From assembly GCA_050250875.1 (NCBI GenBank), contig JBFWNV010000001.1, positions 930,001 through 994,000 of the forward strand: 64,000 bases of DNA, in the 5' to 3' direction. A program made the position numbers and the translations under genes. Below the pieces are notes generated by a model. The model was given only the letters and a program-made list of their open reading frames with translations. It made no database searches and was not told where the DNA came from. Positions 52,254-60,734 of this stretch are shown one piece after another. Source of the DNA: CAWAYR01 sp050250875. GTDB lineage: Bacteria; Acidobacteriota; Vicinamibacteria; Vicinamibacterales; UBA2999. Positions within the stretch are counted from its first letter, which is position 1. Every line of letters starts with the position of its first letter.

Positions 52254-53678
52254 CTACCGCGCCGCGGCCAGCGCGGTGACGACCTCCCAGTTGAGCCGCA
52301 CGAAGCGCTGGAACTCGCTCTCGAGCAGCCGCTCCTGGTCGGCGTGCATGCCGTAGCCGGTGGACTGATCCTCCAGGTCCACGCCGGCGCCGATGCCGAC
52401 GCACTGCACGCCCCGGGCGCGCAGCGGCCACATGTCGGTGGCGTAGGTGCTCATCGACGGCAACGTCGGCACCTTGTAGACGCTCTGCACGGCCGCCTCC
52501 ACGGTGGTGAAGAGCTCGGAGTCGAGCCGCGTCGCCGCGACGGGCGGCCGGGCCCCGCCGGCGAACTGGACGTCCACGGCGGGATCGGCGATGGCGGCGC
52601 GAATCTGCGCCAGCAGCGCCTCGGCGTCTTCGTCCGGCACCATCCGCACGTCGAGCCGCGCCTTCGCCTCCGAGGGGATCACGTTCGAGCGGTAGCCGCC
52701 CGAGAAGAGGTTGGGCGAGACCGAGGTGCGCGCCATCGAGGCATGCCGCGGCTCGTTGGCGAACAGCCAGTCGGCGGCGGCCCTGGCCACCGCCGGATCG
52801 GCGGAAACGACGTCGCGGTAGTAGCGGGCCTTCTCGGGCGCGGCCAGCGTGGCGAGACGCCGGAAGTAACGGCCGGTCGTCTCGTCGATCTTCACGTCGG
52901 GCTGCCAGGTGATGAACTTGCCCACGGCGTTGCCCAGGTGGGCGATCGGATTCGAGACGAGCGGCACCGAGCCGTGGCCCGAGATGCCGCGCGCCGTCAA
53001 CTCCACGCCGCGCACGACCTTCTCGGAGACCTGCACCGCGGCGTAGCGCACCTGGCCGCCCTCGCGAATGGTGTCGCCGCCCTCGGCGATGCAGAACTCG
53101 GCGTCGATCGCCGGATAGTGCTCGGCCACCATGAAGCCCATGCCGAGGTGGGAGGCGCCTTCCTCGCCCGACTCGGCGAGCAGGATCACGTCGCGGTCGA
53201 GGGGCACCTGCTGCCGCTTCAGCAGCAGCATCGCCATCACCGCCGCGGTCAGGTTGTCCTTGTCGTCGATGGCGCCGCGGCCGTAGACGAAGCCGCCGTC
53301 GCGGGTGGCGCTGAAGGGCGGGAACTTCCACTTCGCCGCGTCCACCGTGACGGTGTCGAGGTGCCCCATCAGCAGCAGCGGGCGCTTCCTGCCGCTGCCC
53401 GGGAGCCGGGCGACGACATTGGGACGCTCGGGATCCTTGGCGAACACCTGAGCGGGGATGCCGGCCTGGTCGAACACCCGTTTCAGGTACTCGGCCTCGG
53501 CGCGCTCGGTGGCGCTGGTGTCGAAGCGCAGCAGTGCCTGGTAGTGGCCGAGCGCCTCCGTTTCGACCGCCGTCCAGTCGGGCGCCGCCGGTCGGGTCTG
53601 CGCGTCGAGGGCACCGAGCGCGAGCGCCACGATGGCGATGGACAGCAGGCGGCGGCGATGCGGGTGGTTCACGATCAT
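52254..53678 (-). CDS. Exported M20-family metallopeptidase
   Basis: 474 residues with a signal (LLSIAIVALALGALDAQ). Zinc and catalytic motifs: LLLMGHLDTVTVD, YGRGAIDDKDNLTAAV, LLAESGEEGASHLG (catalytic Glu with zinc Glu), CIAEGGD, and a C-terminal GYGMHADQERLLE with the last His. The lid domain carries ISGHGSVP. This is the dipeptidase/aminoacylase-type branch (M20/M25/M40); peptides or N-acyl amino acids are likely substrates in the periplasm. TATAGT ends 6 bases before ATG 53678, so the gene is predicted to be leaderless. Confidence 0.92.
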   Translation of the reverse strand: MIVNHPHRRRLLSIAIVALALGALDAQTRPAAPDWTAVETEALGHYQALLRFDTSATERAEAEYLKRVFDQAGIPAQVFAKDPERPNVVARLPGSGRKRPLLLMGHLDTVTVDAAKWKFPPFSATRDGGFVYGRGAIDDKDNLTAAVMAMLLLKRQQVPLDRDVILLAESGEEGASHLGMGFMVAEHYPAIDAEFCIAEGGDTIREGGQVRYAAVQVSEKVVRGVELTARGISGHGSVPLVSNPIAHLGNAVGKFITWQPDVKIDETTGRYFRRLATLAAPEKARYYRDVVSADPAVARAAADWLFANEPRHASMARTSVSPNLFSGGYRSNVIPSEAKARLDVRMVPDEDAEALLAQIRAAIADPAVDVQFAGGARPPVAATRLDSELFTTVEAAVQSVYKVPTLPSMSTYATDMWPLRARGVQCVGIGAGVDLEDQSTGYGMHADQERLLESEFQRFVRLNWEVVTALAAAR

Positions 53679-53684
53679 GGCGCC

Positions 53685-53690
53685 ACTATA
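53685..53690 (-). promoter_or_regulatory. -10 box TATAGT, predicted leaderless promoter of the M20 gene
   Basis: TATAGT on the minus strand ends exactly 6 bases before the ATG at 53678, without a Shine-Dalgarno between. Confidence 0.5.
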
Positions 53691-53730
53691 CGCCGGCGTC
53701 GAGGGAGCGCCGTGAGCGAAGCCCGGTGCT

Positions 53731-53761
53731 GTTGGCTAACGTGATTAGCTAATGCTACGAT
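53731..53761 (+). promoter_or_regulatory. Operator/promoter of the second Phd-PIN module
   Basis: TTGGCTAA-CGTGA-TTAGCTAA (53732-53752) is an inverted repeat matching in 7 of 8 positions and contains the palindrome TTAGCTAA. It is followed by TACGAT (53756-53761), which ends 5 bases before ATG 53767. Typical layout for Phd autorepression. Confidence 0.6.
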
Positions 53762-53766
53762 GGCGC

Positions 53767-54012
53767 ATGGCCCGCACCCGCCAGGTCAACGTCCACCAGG
53801 CGAAGACGCAGTTGTCGAAGCTGCTGCTCGAGGTGGAGCGCGGCCGCGAGGTCGTGATTGCCCGCAACGGCGCCCCGGTGGCCCGACTGGTGCCGTTTCC
53901 CGCGCCCGGCGTGAAGCGGCTGCGGGTCGATACCTGGCGCGGGCGCGTCCGGATCGCCGACGACTTCGACGCGCCGCTCACCGGACGTGAGCTCGAGGAC
54001 TGGGGCGGGTGA
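53767..54012 (+). CDS. Phd/YefM-type antitoxin
   Basis: 81 residues: TRQVNVHQAKTQLSKLLLEV, then GREVVIARNGAPVARLVPF is the Phd DNA-binding fold; the tail (RVRIADDFDAPLTGRELED) would bind the toxin. Start ATG 53767 rather than the earlier in-frame codon at 53752, because that one overlaps the palindrome and the -10 box. Confidence 0.88.
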   Translation: MARTRQVNVHQAKTQLSKLLLEVERGREVVIARNGAPVARLVPFPAPGVKRLRVDTWRGRVRIADDFDAPLTGRELEDWGG

Positions 54013-54404
54013 CGTTTCTGCTCGACACCCACTGCTGGCTCTGGCTCAAGACCGACGCCAGCCGCTTGGCGACACCGGTCCGACGGCGGCTGCTGCGCAG
54101 CTCCGGTGAACTGGTGCTCTCGAGCGTCTGCGTGCTCGAGATGGTGGTCAAACAGGCGAGCGGAAAGCTCTCGCTCGGCAGCGGCGGCACGGACCGCTTC
54201 GTCGCCGACTTGATCGAGGACGGCGTAGCCGTGCTCGATGCCACGGTCGAGCACATGCTGGCGATGGGCGGCCTGCCGCCCCGACACCGCGACCCCTTCG
54301 ATCGACTGCTGGTCGCGCAGGCGATGGTCGAAGGCCTGACGCTGGTGAGCGCCGATCCGCAGGTGCTCGGCTACGACGCGAAGACGCTCGACGCCAGGAA
54401 GTAG
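54009..54404 (+). CDS. PIN-domain toxin, VapC-like
   Basis: 131 residues. PIN residues: Asp6 in LLDTHCWLWL, Glu44 in SVCVLEMVVK, Asp98 in HRDPFDRLLVAQA, Asp116 in LVSADPQV. This is the group of VapC proteins with the DTHxxLW start and the HRDPFDRLL motif that are regularly paired with Phd antitoxins. GTG start overlapping the antitoxin stop by 4 bases (GTGA). Confidence 0.9.
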   Translation: MTFLLDTHCWLWLKTDASRLATPVRRRLLRSSGELVLSSVCVLEMVVKQASGKLSLGSGGTDRFVADLIEDGVAVLDATVEHMLAMGGLPPRHRDPFDRLLVAQAMVEGLTLVSADPQVLGYDAKTLDARK

Positions 54405-54464
54405 ACCCGAGCCAACGGCGTCCCGTCCCGGGGCCGACGACGGCCGGATCGCACGTCGCGGCAC

Positions 54465-54470
54465 TACACT
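54465..54470 (+). promoter_or_regulatory. -10 box TACACT, predicted leaderless promoter of the CocE-type hydrolase
   Basis: TACACT ends exactly 6 bases before ATG 54477. No Shine-Dalgarno or clear -35 is visible upstream. Confidence 0.45.
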
Positions 54471-54476
54471 GCTGCG

Positions 54477-56426
54477 ATGCGCGCCTTCGTCCTGCTCCGC
54501 CCTGCCCTCCTGGTCCTGCCGCTCGTCGCCGCCACCGCCGTGCTCACGGCCCAGCAGCAGACGCCGGTCCACCTGCCCGACATCCCCGCGAAGTTCGAGC
54601 GGCCGACCACCGGCTTCGACTACGAGAAGCGCGTCGCGATGATCCCGATGCGCGACGGGGTCAAGCTCTACACGGTGATCGTCGTGCCCAAGGGGGCCCA
54701 GGACGCGCCGATCGTCATGACGCGGACCCCCTACAACGCCGCCGGCCGCACCACCCGCGCCCAGTCGGCGTCGATGCTGGCCACGCTGCCGCAGGGCGAT
54801 GAGGTGTTCGTGGCCGACGGCTACATCCGCGTCTTCCAGGACGTGCGCGGCAAGTACGGCTCCGAGGGCGACTACCTGATGACGCGGCCGTTGCGCGGCC
54901 CCCTCAACCCGACGAACACCGACCACTCCACCGACGCCTACGACACCATCGAGTGGCTGGTGAAGAACGTGCCCGAGGGCAACGGCCGCGTCGGCATGCT
55001 GGGCAGCAGCTACGAAGGCTTCACGGTGGTGATGGCGCTGGTCAACCCGCATCCGGCGCTGAAGGTCACCGCGCCGATGAGCCCGATGGTGGACGGCTGG
55101 ATGGGCGACGACTGGTTCCACTACGGCGCCTTCCGCCAGACCAACTTCGACTTCTTCGCCGGGCAGAGCGCCGGCCGGGCCGCCGGCAGCACCATCATCC
55201 GCCCCGGCTACGACGACTACGAGACCTTCCGCCGCGCCGGCTCGGCGGGCGACTACGCCAGGGCCCACGGCCTGGAGCAGCTGCCGATGTGGCGCAAGGT
55301 GTCGGAGCATCCCGCCTACGACCAGTTCTGGTCGGAGCAGGCACTCGACAAGGTGATGGCGAAGCAGCCGCTCACCGTGCCCACCATGTGGATCCAGGGC
55401 ATCTGGGACCAGGAAGACATGTGGGGCGCCATCCAGAGCTACCTGGCCGTCGAGCCCAAGGACACCACCAACACGCTCAACTACCTGGTGATGGGCCCGT
55501 GGCGGCACAGCGGCGTGAACTACGAGGGCTACTCGCTGGGGCCGCTGCGCTTCGAGGGCGACACCGCGCTGCAGTTCCGCCGCGACGTGCTGAAGCCGTT
55601 CTTCGATCAGCACTTGAAGCCCGGCGCGCCCAAGGCCGACACGCCCGGCGTCTTCATCTACAACACCGGCGAGAACCACTGGGACCGCTTCCCCACGTGG
55701 CCGCTGTCGTGCGAGCAGGGCTGCCCCAACCAGTCGAAGCCGCTGTACTTCACCGGCGGCTTCGGCCTGTCGTTCACCGCGCCTTCGTCGGGCACGGCCA
55801 AGGACGCCAGCGGCTACGACGAGTACGTGTCCGACCCGGCCAAGCCGGTGCCGTACCTGCCGCGGCCGGTGCGCTTCGCCGACGGCGCCCGGTGGCAGAC
55901 GTGGCTGCTGAGCGACCAGCGCGCCGTGGCGGATCGCACCGACGTGCTCAGCTACGTGACGCCGGTGCTCACCGAGCCGCTGCGCATCAGCGGCGCCCCC
56001 GTCGTCAACCTGGTCGCCTCGACCAGCGGCAGCGATAGCGACTGGGTGGTGAAGCTGATCGACGTGTATCCCGAGGAAATGTCGAGCGAGCCGGCGATGG
56101 GCGGCTACCAGTTCCCGGTGGCGATGGACATCTTCCGCGGCCGTTACCGCGAGAGCTTCAGCGATCCGAAGGCGCTCACGCCCGACACGCCGCTGACGTT
56201 CCGCTTCATCCTGCCGACGGCCAATCACGTGTTCCAGCCCGGCCACCGCGTGATGGTGCAGGTGCAATCGAGCTGGTTCCCGCTCTACGACAGAAACCCG
56301 CAGACGTTCGTGCCGAACATCTTCTTCGCCAGGCCGGCGGACTACGTGAAGGCGACCCAGCGCGTCTACCACGCGCCGGGGGCGGCGAGCTTCGTGGAGT
56401 TGCCGGTCACGCCGCTGCGGCGGTAG
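54477..56426 (+). CDS. Exported CocE/NonD-family hydrolase (alpha-amino acid ester hydrolase-like)
   Basis: 649 residues. Signal (LLVLPLVAATAVLTAQ). N-terminal alpha/beta-hydrolase with MIPMRDGVKLYTVIVVPKG, VFQDVRGKYGSEGDY and the nucleophile motif GMLGSSYEGF (Ser178). Catalytic Asp probably in GIWDQEDMWG and His in GPWRHSGVNY. The C-terminal jellyroll (TEPLRISGAPVVNL...GHRVMVQVQSSWFPLYDRNP) is the X-Pro dipeptidyl-peptidase C-terminal type. GSSYEG and the cluster of acidic residues point to amino acid ester hydrolases or glutaryl acylases, more than to cocaine esterase; substrate inferred only. Confidence 0.9.
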   Translation: MRAFVLLRPALLVLPLVAATAVLTAQQQTPVHLPDIPAKFERPTTGFDYEKRVAMIPMRDGVKLYTVIVVPKGAQDAPIVMTRTPYNAAGRTTRAQSASMLATLPQGDEVFVADGYIRVFQDVRGKYGSEGDYLMTRPLRGPLNPTNTDHSTDAYDTIEWLVKNVPEGNGRVGMLGSSYEGFTVVMALVNPHPALKVTAPMSPMVDGWMGDDWFHYGAFRQTNFDFFAGQSAGRAAGSTIIRPGYDDYETFRRAGSAGDYARAHGLEQLPMWRKVSEHPAYDQFWSEQALDKVMAKQPLTVPTMWIQGIWDQEDMWGAIQSYLAVEPKDTTNTLNYLVMGPWRHSGVNYEGYSLGPLRFEGDTALQFRRDVLKPFFDQHLKPGAPKADTPGVFIYNTGENHWDRFPTWPLSCEQGCPNQSKPLYFTGGFGLSFTAPSSGTAKDASGYDEYVSDPAKPVPYLPRPVRFADGARWQTWLLSDQRAVADRTDVLSYVTPVLTEPLRISGAPVVNLVASTSGSDSDWVVKLIDVYPEEMSSEPAMGGYQFPVAMDIFRGRYRESFSDPKALTPDTPLTFRFILPTANHVFQPGHRVMVQVQSSWFPLYDRNPQTFVPNIFFARPADYVKATQRVYHAPGAASFVELPVTPLRR

Positions 56427-56467
56427 CGACAGCTGCGACGCGAAGGGAGTAGTCTGCTCACGTCGCC

Positions 56468-57745
56468 GTGGGCTCTCCGTTCCGCGCGCTCCGCTCCCGC
56501 AACTTCCGCCTGTTCTTCGTCGGCCAGGCGATCTCGCTCATCGGCTCGTGGATGACGCGGCTGGCCACGGCGTGGCTGGTCTACCGGCTCACCGATTCGG
56601 CGTTCCTGCTCGGCCTGGTGAGCTTCGCCGGCCAGGTGCCGTCGATGGTGCTGCCACCGCTGGTCGGCGTGTGGGTGGACCGCTGGGATCGCCACAAGGT
56701 GCTCATCGCCACCCAGGCGGCGGCGATGGCGCAGTCGCTGGCTCTGGCGGCGCTCACCTTGAGCGGTTACGTCAACATGCCCTGGATCATCGGCCTCACG
56801 CTGTTCCAGGGCCTGGTCAACGCGGTGGAGATCCCGACACGGCAGTCGTTCGTGGTGCGGATGATCGACGACCGCGCCGACCTGGGCAACGCCATCGCCC
56901 TCAACTCCTCCAACTTCAACGCCACGCGGCTGGTCGGCCCGGCCATCGCCGGGGCGGTGGTGGCGGCGGTGGGCGAAGGCTACTGCTTCCTCATCGACGG
57001 CCTGAGCTACCTGGCGGTGATGGGCGGGCTGCTGGCGATGCGGCTGCCGCCCGAGGCGCCGCGTCCTTCCGACCGGCACCTCCTGGACGAACTGGCCGAC
57101 GGCTGGCGCTACGTGGTGCAGTCCACGCCGATTCGGACGCTGCTCGTCTTCCTGGGTGTCGTGGGCGTGCTGAGCACGCCCTACTCGGTGCTGATGCCGC
57201 TGGTGGCCGGGCGCACGCTGGGCGGCGGGCCCGACACGCTGGGCTGGCTGATGGCCGCCTCGGGCGTCGGCGCGCTGGCGTGCGCGGTGCGCCTGGTGCT
57301 GCGCACCACCGTAATCGGCCTCGGCCGCCGCATGGCCGCGGCCACGGCGCTCTTCGGCGTGGCCTGCGTCGCGCTCGGCCTGTCGCGCTGGTTCTGGCTG
57401 TCGCTGCCGCTGATGACGCTCACCGGCTACGGCCTGATGTACCAGGTGGTGGCCACCAACACCATCGTGCAGACCATCGTGGACGACGACAAGCGCGGCC
57501 GGGTGATGTCGTTCTACACCATCGCACTGCTCGGCTCGGCGCCGATCGGCAGCCTGCTCAGCGGCTCGCTGGCGGCGCGGCTGGGCGTGCCGGCCACGTT
57601 CGTGCTCGGCGGCGTGGCCTGCGTGGCCAGCGCGATCTGGTTCTGGCGCCGGTTGCCGGCGCTGCGCGACGCCGTGCGCCCGCGCTACATCGAGCTGGGG
57701 ATCATCACCGACGCCGAGGCCCAGGTCGAGAGCCGGCCGTCCTGA
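56468..57745 (+). CDS. MFS exporter (MFS_3/EntS-like)
   Basis: 425 residues, 12 membrane helices. FRALRSRNFRLFFVGQAISLIGSWM at the N-terminus, VDRWDRHKVLIATQ as the MFS motif A between TM2 and TM3, and NAVEIPTRQSFVVRM...NAIALNSSNFNATRLVGPA typical of the EntS-like exporter group. Drug or metabolite efflux is likely; nothing nearby fixes the substrate. The start is GTG 56468; 42 bases after the hydrolase stop, so the two may share a transcript. Its end is one base from the convergent MmgE/PrpD gene. Confidence 0.88.
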   Translation: MGSPFRALRSRNFRLFFVGQAISLIGSWMTRLATAWLVYRLTDSAFLLGLVSFAGQVPSMVLPPLVGVWVDRWDRHKVLIATQAAAMAQSLALAALTLSGYVNMPWIIGLTLFQGLVNAVEIPTRQSFVVRMIDDRADLGNAIALNSSNFNATRLVGPAIAGAVVAAVGEGYCFLIDGLSYLAVMGGLLAMRLPPEAPRPSDRHLLDELADGWRYVVQSTPIRTLLVFLGVVGVLSTPYSVLMPLVAGRTLGGGPDTLGWLMAASGVGALACAVRLVLRTTVIGLGRRMAAATALFGVACVALGLSRWFWLSLPLMTLTGYGLMYQVVATNTIVQTIVDDDKRGRVMSFYTIALLGSAPIGSLLSGSLAARLGVPATFVLGGVACVASAIWFWRRLPALRDAVRPRYIELGIITDAEAQVESRPS

Positions 57746-57746
57746 A

Positions 57747-59237
57747 TCACGCCGCCGGCACGGCGGCCCTGGCCAGCTCCGCCGCACTGCCCAGGCTCTC
57801 GACCTTCCAGCACAGGTCCTTCAGCGCACGTGCCTGCGGGTCGGGCAGCACGCCCTTGGCCAGGTCGAAGAACTTGGCCTCCAGATCCGTGTCGCTCATC
57901 GGTCGCTCGAGACTGCCGACGACGTGCTCCACGGTATGGGCCAGCACGCGGCCGTCCTTGAGCACGACGCGCGCCTTCACCTGGTGCTCTTCGACGGTCG
58001 GGTCGATGGTGGCGATCACGCGGTCGCGCAGGCCGACGATCACCGGATCCTTCGCGTTCTCGTCGCTGAAGTCGCGCATCCCGGCCGAGCCGCGGACGAC
58101 GGCCAGGGCCGCCGCGAAGTAGACGCTGAACTTCGTCTCCAGCCCGGTCTGCGGCGTCTTCTTGCCGGTGAGTTCCAGCACCAGCGGGTGCACGCCCAGC
58201 TCGATGCGCTCGATCTGCGCGGCCTGGAGCTTGTGCTGGTTGCGCAGCTGGATGCAGGCATCGATGGTCGGGTGGATGACGATGCCGCAGGCGAACGGCT
58301 TGTAGGTGTTGAGCGAGATCTCGTAGTGGCGGCCCAGCTCGCCGGTGATCTCGGCGTAGTTGCGGGTGGTGCTGAGCACGTTGGCCCAGCCGCTCTTGCC
58401 TTCGAGCCCGACCTCGGTGCTGGTGAAGTTCTTCGCCGCCAGCAGCGCCGCCGTCAGGCCGTTCTGCGCCGCCCGCCCGGGGTGGAAGCTCTTGGTCATC
58501 GATCCGAACATCTCGCGCAGGCCGACCGGCTGCGTGGCCGCCAGTCCGAGCGCCCACACCATCTGCTGCTCGGTGAGACCCAACGCCTTGCCGCACGCCG
58601 CCGCCGAGCCGAACACGCCGGCCGTGCCGGTGATGTGCCAGCCGCGGTCGTAGTGCGCGGGATACACGGCGTTGCCGATGCGGCACTCCACCTCCACGCC
58701 AAGGATCATCGCGTGCAGGAAGTCGGCGCCGCTCTGCGGACGGAGTTCGGCCAGCGCGAGCAGCGACGACACCACCGGCCCGGCCGGGTGGATCACCGTC
58801 TTGAGGTGCGTGTCGTCGAAGTCGAAGACGTGCGAGCTGATGCCGTTCATCAGCGACGCGTGCAGGATGTCCAGCCGATCGCGACGCCCGAGTACCGACG
58901 CCTGGGCCGGGCCCGAGAACGGCGCCAGTGCGCCGATGGCGGCATCGAGCGTCTCGTGGCGCGAGCCACCCACCGCGCAGCCCATCCAGTTGAGCAGCGT
59001 GCGGCGGCCTTCCTTGCGCACCGGCTCAGGGATGTCCGCCCAGCGCGCCTCCACGACGTAGCGGGCCAGGGCGCGGGTCACGCCGGTGGTGGCGCCGCCC
59101 TGTTCCTGTGTCGTCGGGGCCGCAGCCGGCGTGGCCGACGGCGTGGCGCCCGCACCGGCGGGCACCAGGCCGCTCAGGCCGGCGAGCGACACGGTGCCCA
59201 TGAACTGGCGGCGATCGGGTGACGTCGGCACGGTCAC
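57747..59237 (-). CDS. MmgE/PrpD-family protein with Tat signal
   Basis: 496 residues. Tat signal SPDRRQFMGTVSLAGLSGLV. The all-alpha PrpD domain is recognised from VRKEGRRTLLNWMGCAVGG, HVFDFDDTHLKTVIHPAGPV (conserved DxDDTH with His) and SFHPGRAAQNGLTAALLA, with a C-terminal lid ITGELGRHYEISLNTYKPFACG. Cytoplasmic PrpD is 2-methylcitrate dehydratase, but family members include other racemases and dehydratases; an exported version is unusual. The GTG start overlaps the upstream PQQ dehydrogenase stop by 4 bases. Confidence 0.87.
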   Translation of the reverse strand: MTVPTSPDRRQFMGTVSLAGLSGLVPAGAGATPSATPAAAPTTQEQGGATTGVTRALARYVVEARWADIPEPVRKEGRRTLLNWMGCAVGGSRHETLDAAIGALAPFSGPAQASVLGRRDRLDILHASLMNGISSHVFDFDDTHLKTVIHPAGPVVSSLLALAELRPQSGADFLHAMILGVEVECRIGNAVYPAHYDRGWHITGTAGVFGSAAACGKALGLTEQQMVWALGLAATQPVGLREMFGSMTKSFHPGRAAQNGLTAALLAAKNFTSTEVGLEGKSGWANVLSTTRNYAEITGELGRHYEISLNTYKPFACGIVIHPTIDACIQLRNQHKLQAAQIERIELGVHPLVLELTGKKTPQTGLETKFSVYFAAALAVVRGSAGMRDFSDENAKDPVIVGLRDRVIATIDPTVEEHQVKARVVLKDGRVLAHTVEHVVGSLERPMSDTDLEAKFFDLAKGVLPDPQARALKDLCWKVESLGSAAELARAAVPAA

Positions 59238-60643
59238 TCCCTCGTGGCGCGGGCCGAGTAGCTGAACTCGAGCAGCGTGCCCGGGTGCTCGAGCACGTCG
59301 ATGCGCCGGTTCTGGGCGTCGGCGAGGGTGCCGGCGTTGTCGGTGACGACGAAGATGCGCCGACCGTCGGGCGCCAGGGCCGTGTCGCGATAGCGCGTCG
59401 CGGCGCGGAAGTACTCGAGCGGCGGGCCCGCCACGCTGCGGCCGTCGGCTGACAGCTTCACCCGGTAGATGGCGCCGGTGCGCATGCCGGTGACCAGCAG
59501 CGACTGTCGCCAGCCGGGAATCGCCGGCGAGTCGTAGAGATCGATGCTGCCCGGGCCGATCGTGGTGCCACCGAGCGTGCCCAGATCGTAGCCCTCGGGC
59601 GCCGTGAAGAGCGTGACCATCGGCGGCACGAAATCGGGGTGCGACCACGTCGATTCCTTCGTCTGCGGCACCGACGGCGGCGGGGTCAGGCTGTTGAACG
59701 TGAGGGTCCGGCACGGCGTGGACGACGCCGACCAGTTGGCGTAGGCGTAGCTGCGATCGTCGTTGTAGCCGGCCACGTGCGGCCAGCCGTAGTTCTTGCC
59801 GGCCTGCAGCAGGTCGATTTCGTCGTCGGTGCTCGGTCCGTGCTCGGCGCCGTAGAGCAGGCCGGTCGGGCCGAACACCAGCCCCTGGGTGTTGCGCAGC
59901 CCGTAGCTGTAGATGTGGCTGCGCACGCCGTTGAGGGTCGGGTTGTCGGCGGGAATGCTCCCATCGAGCTCCAGGCGCAGGATCTTGCCCTGGTAGGCGC
60001 TCCAGTCACGCTTGGCGATTTGAGCGGCGGTGGGCAGGTCTTGCGAGTGGATGGCGTTGCAGAAGTTGGCGAGCCAGTTGCTGCCCATGTCGCCGCGCGA
60101 CAGGTACAGCTTGCCGTCGGGGCCGACCAGGAGGCGTCCGCCGCCGTGGTCGTCGTGCGCCGGCAGGTTGTCGAGCACGTCCTGCGGCGCGCCGAGCGCC
60201 TCGGTGGTCCGGTCGAACGTGTAGCGACGCACCTTCAGCCGGCGGGCGATCGCCGCGCCGGGGTCGGCGTCGTAGGTGTAGGCCAGATAGACCCAGTCGC
60301 GGCCGCGGCCCTGCAGCAGGTCGGGATGCAGCGCCAGGCCCATCAGGCCGTCCTGGATGGACGTGGTCTGGTAGACGTCGTCGAGGGTGAGGGCGACGCG
60401 GCGGGTGCCGTCGGCGGGGTTCACGCGCGTGACGCGCAGGCCGGTCCGCTCGGTGATCCACAGGCGTCCGTCCGGGCCCCACGTCACTTCCCAGGGGTTG
60501 GCGAAGCCGGCAGCCACGGCGCGCACGCTGAACGACTCGGTGCCGCGCGCCGCGGTCGTTCGCGGGTTCTGGCGCGTGCTCACGGCGGCGGTGGCGGCCA
60601 CCACCAGAAGAAGCACGGCCCACGTCTGTCCACGCTGCGCCAT
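59234..60643 (-). CDS. Exported PQQ-dependent sugar dehydrogenase (soluble GdhB type)
   Basis: 469 residues. GGAGG lies 7 bases before ATG 60643; signal AVLLLVVAATAAVSTRQN. The six-bladed GdhB/Hip-like propeller is shown by FANPWEVTWGPDGRLWITERTG, GLMGLALHPDLL, AHDDHGGGRLLVGPDGKLYL (His general base), SYGLRNTQGLVFGPTGLLYG and GAEHGPSTDDEIDLL with Ca/PQQ-binding residues. Such enzymes oxidise aldoses at C1 to lactones in the periplasm. It is divergent from an exported aldose 1-epimerase and coupled to the MmgE/PrpD gene, suggesting one sugar-oxidation unit. Confidence 0.9.
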   Translation of the reverse strand: MAQRGQTWAVLLLVVAATAAVSTRQNPRTTAARGTESFSVRAVAAGFANPWEVTWGPDGRLWITERTGLRVTRVNPADGTRRVALTLDDVYQTTSIQDGLMGLALHPDLLQGRGRDWVYLAYTYDADPGAAIARRLKVRRYTFDRTTEALGAPQDVLDNLPAHDDHGGGRLLVGPDGKLYLSRGDMGSNWLANFCNAIHSQDLPTAAQIAKRDWSAYQGKILRLELDGSIPADNPTLNGVRSHIYSYGLRNTQGLVFGPTGLLYGAEHGPSTDDEIDLLQAGKNYGWPHVAGYNDDRSYAYANWSASSTPCRTLTFNSLTPPPSVPQTKESTWSHPDFVPPMVTLFTAPEGYDLGTLGGTTIGPGSIDLYDSPAIPGWRQSLLVTGMRTGAIYRVKLSADGRSVAGPPLEYFRAATRYRDTALAPDGRRIFVVTDNAGTLADAQNRRIDVLEHPGTLLEFSYSARATRE

Positions 60644-60722
60644 CGCGATGCCTCCGCGGCCGGCGGGACGTTCGGGCCCACGCGGTCGGCGGATTATATG
60701 TCCCGCGCGGGGGGATTGGCCG

Positions 60723-60728
60723 TATCGT
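60723..60728 (+). promoter_or_regulatory. -10 box TATCGT, predicted leaderless promoter of the epimerase gene
   Basis: TATCGT ends exactly 6 bases before ATG 60735 in the 91-base gap between divergent genes; no Shine-Dalgarno. Confidence 0.45.
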
Positions 60729-60734
60729 CTGCGC

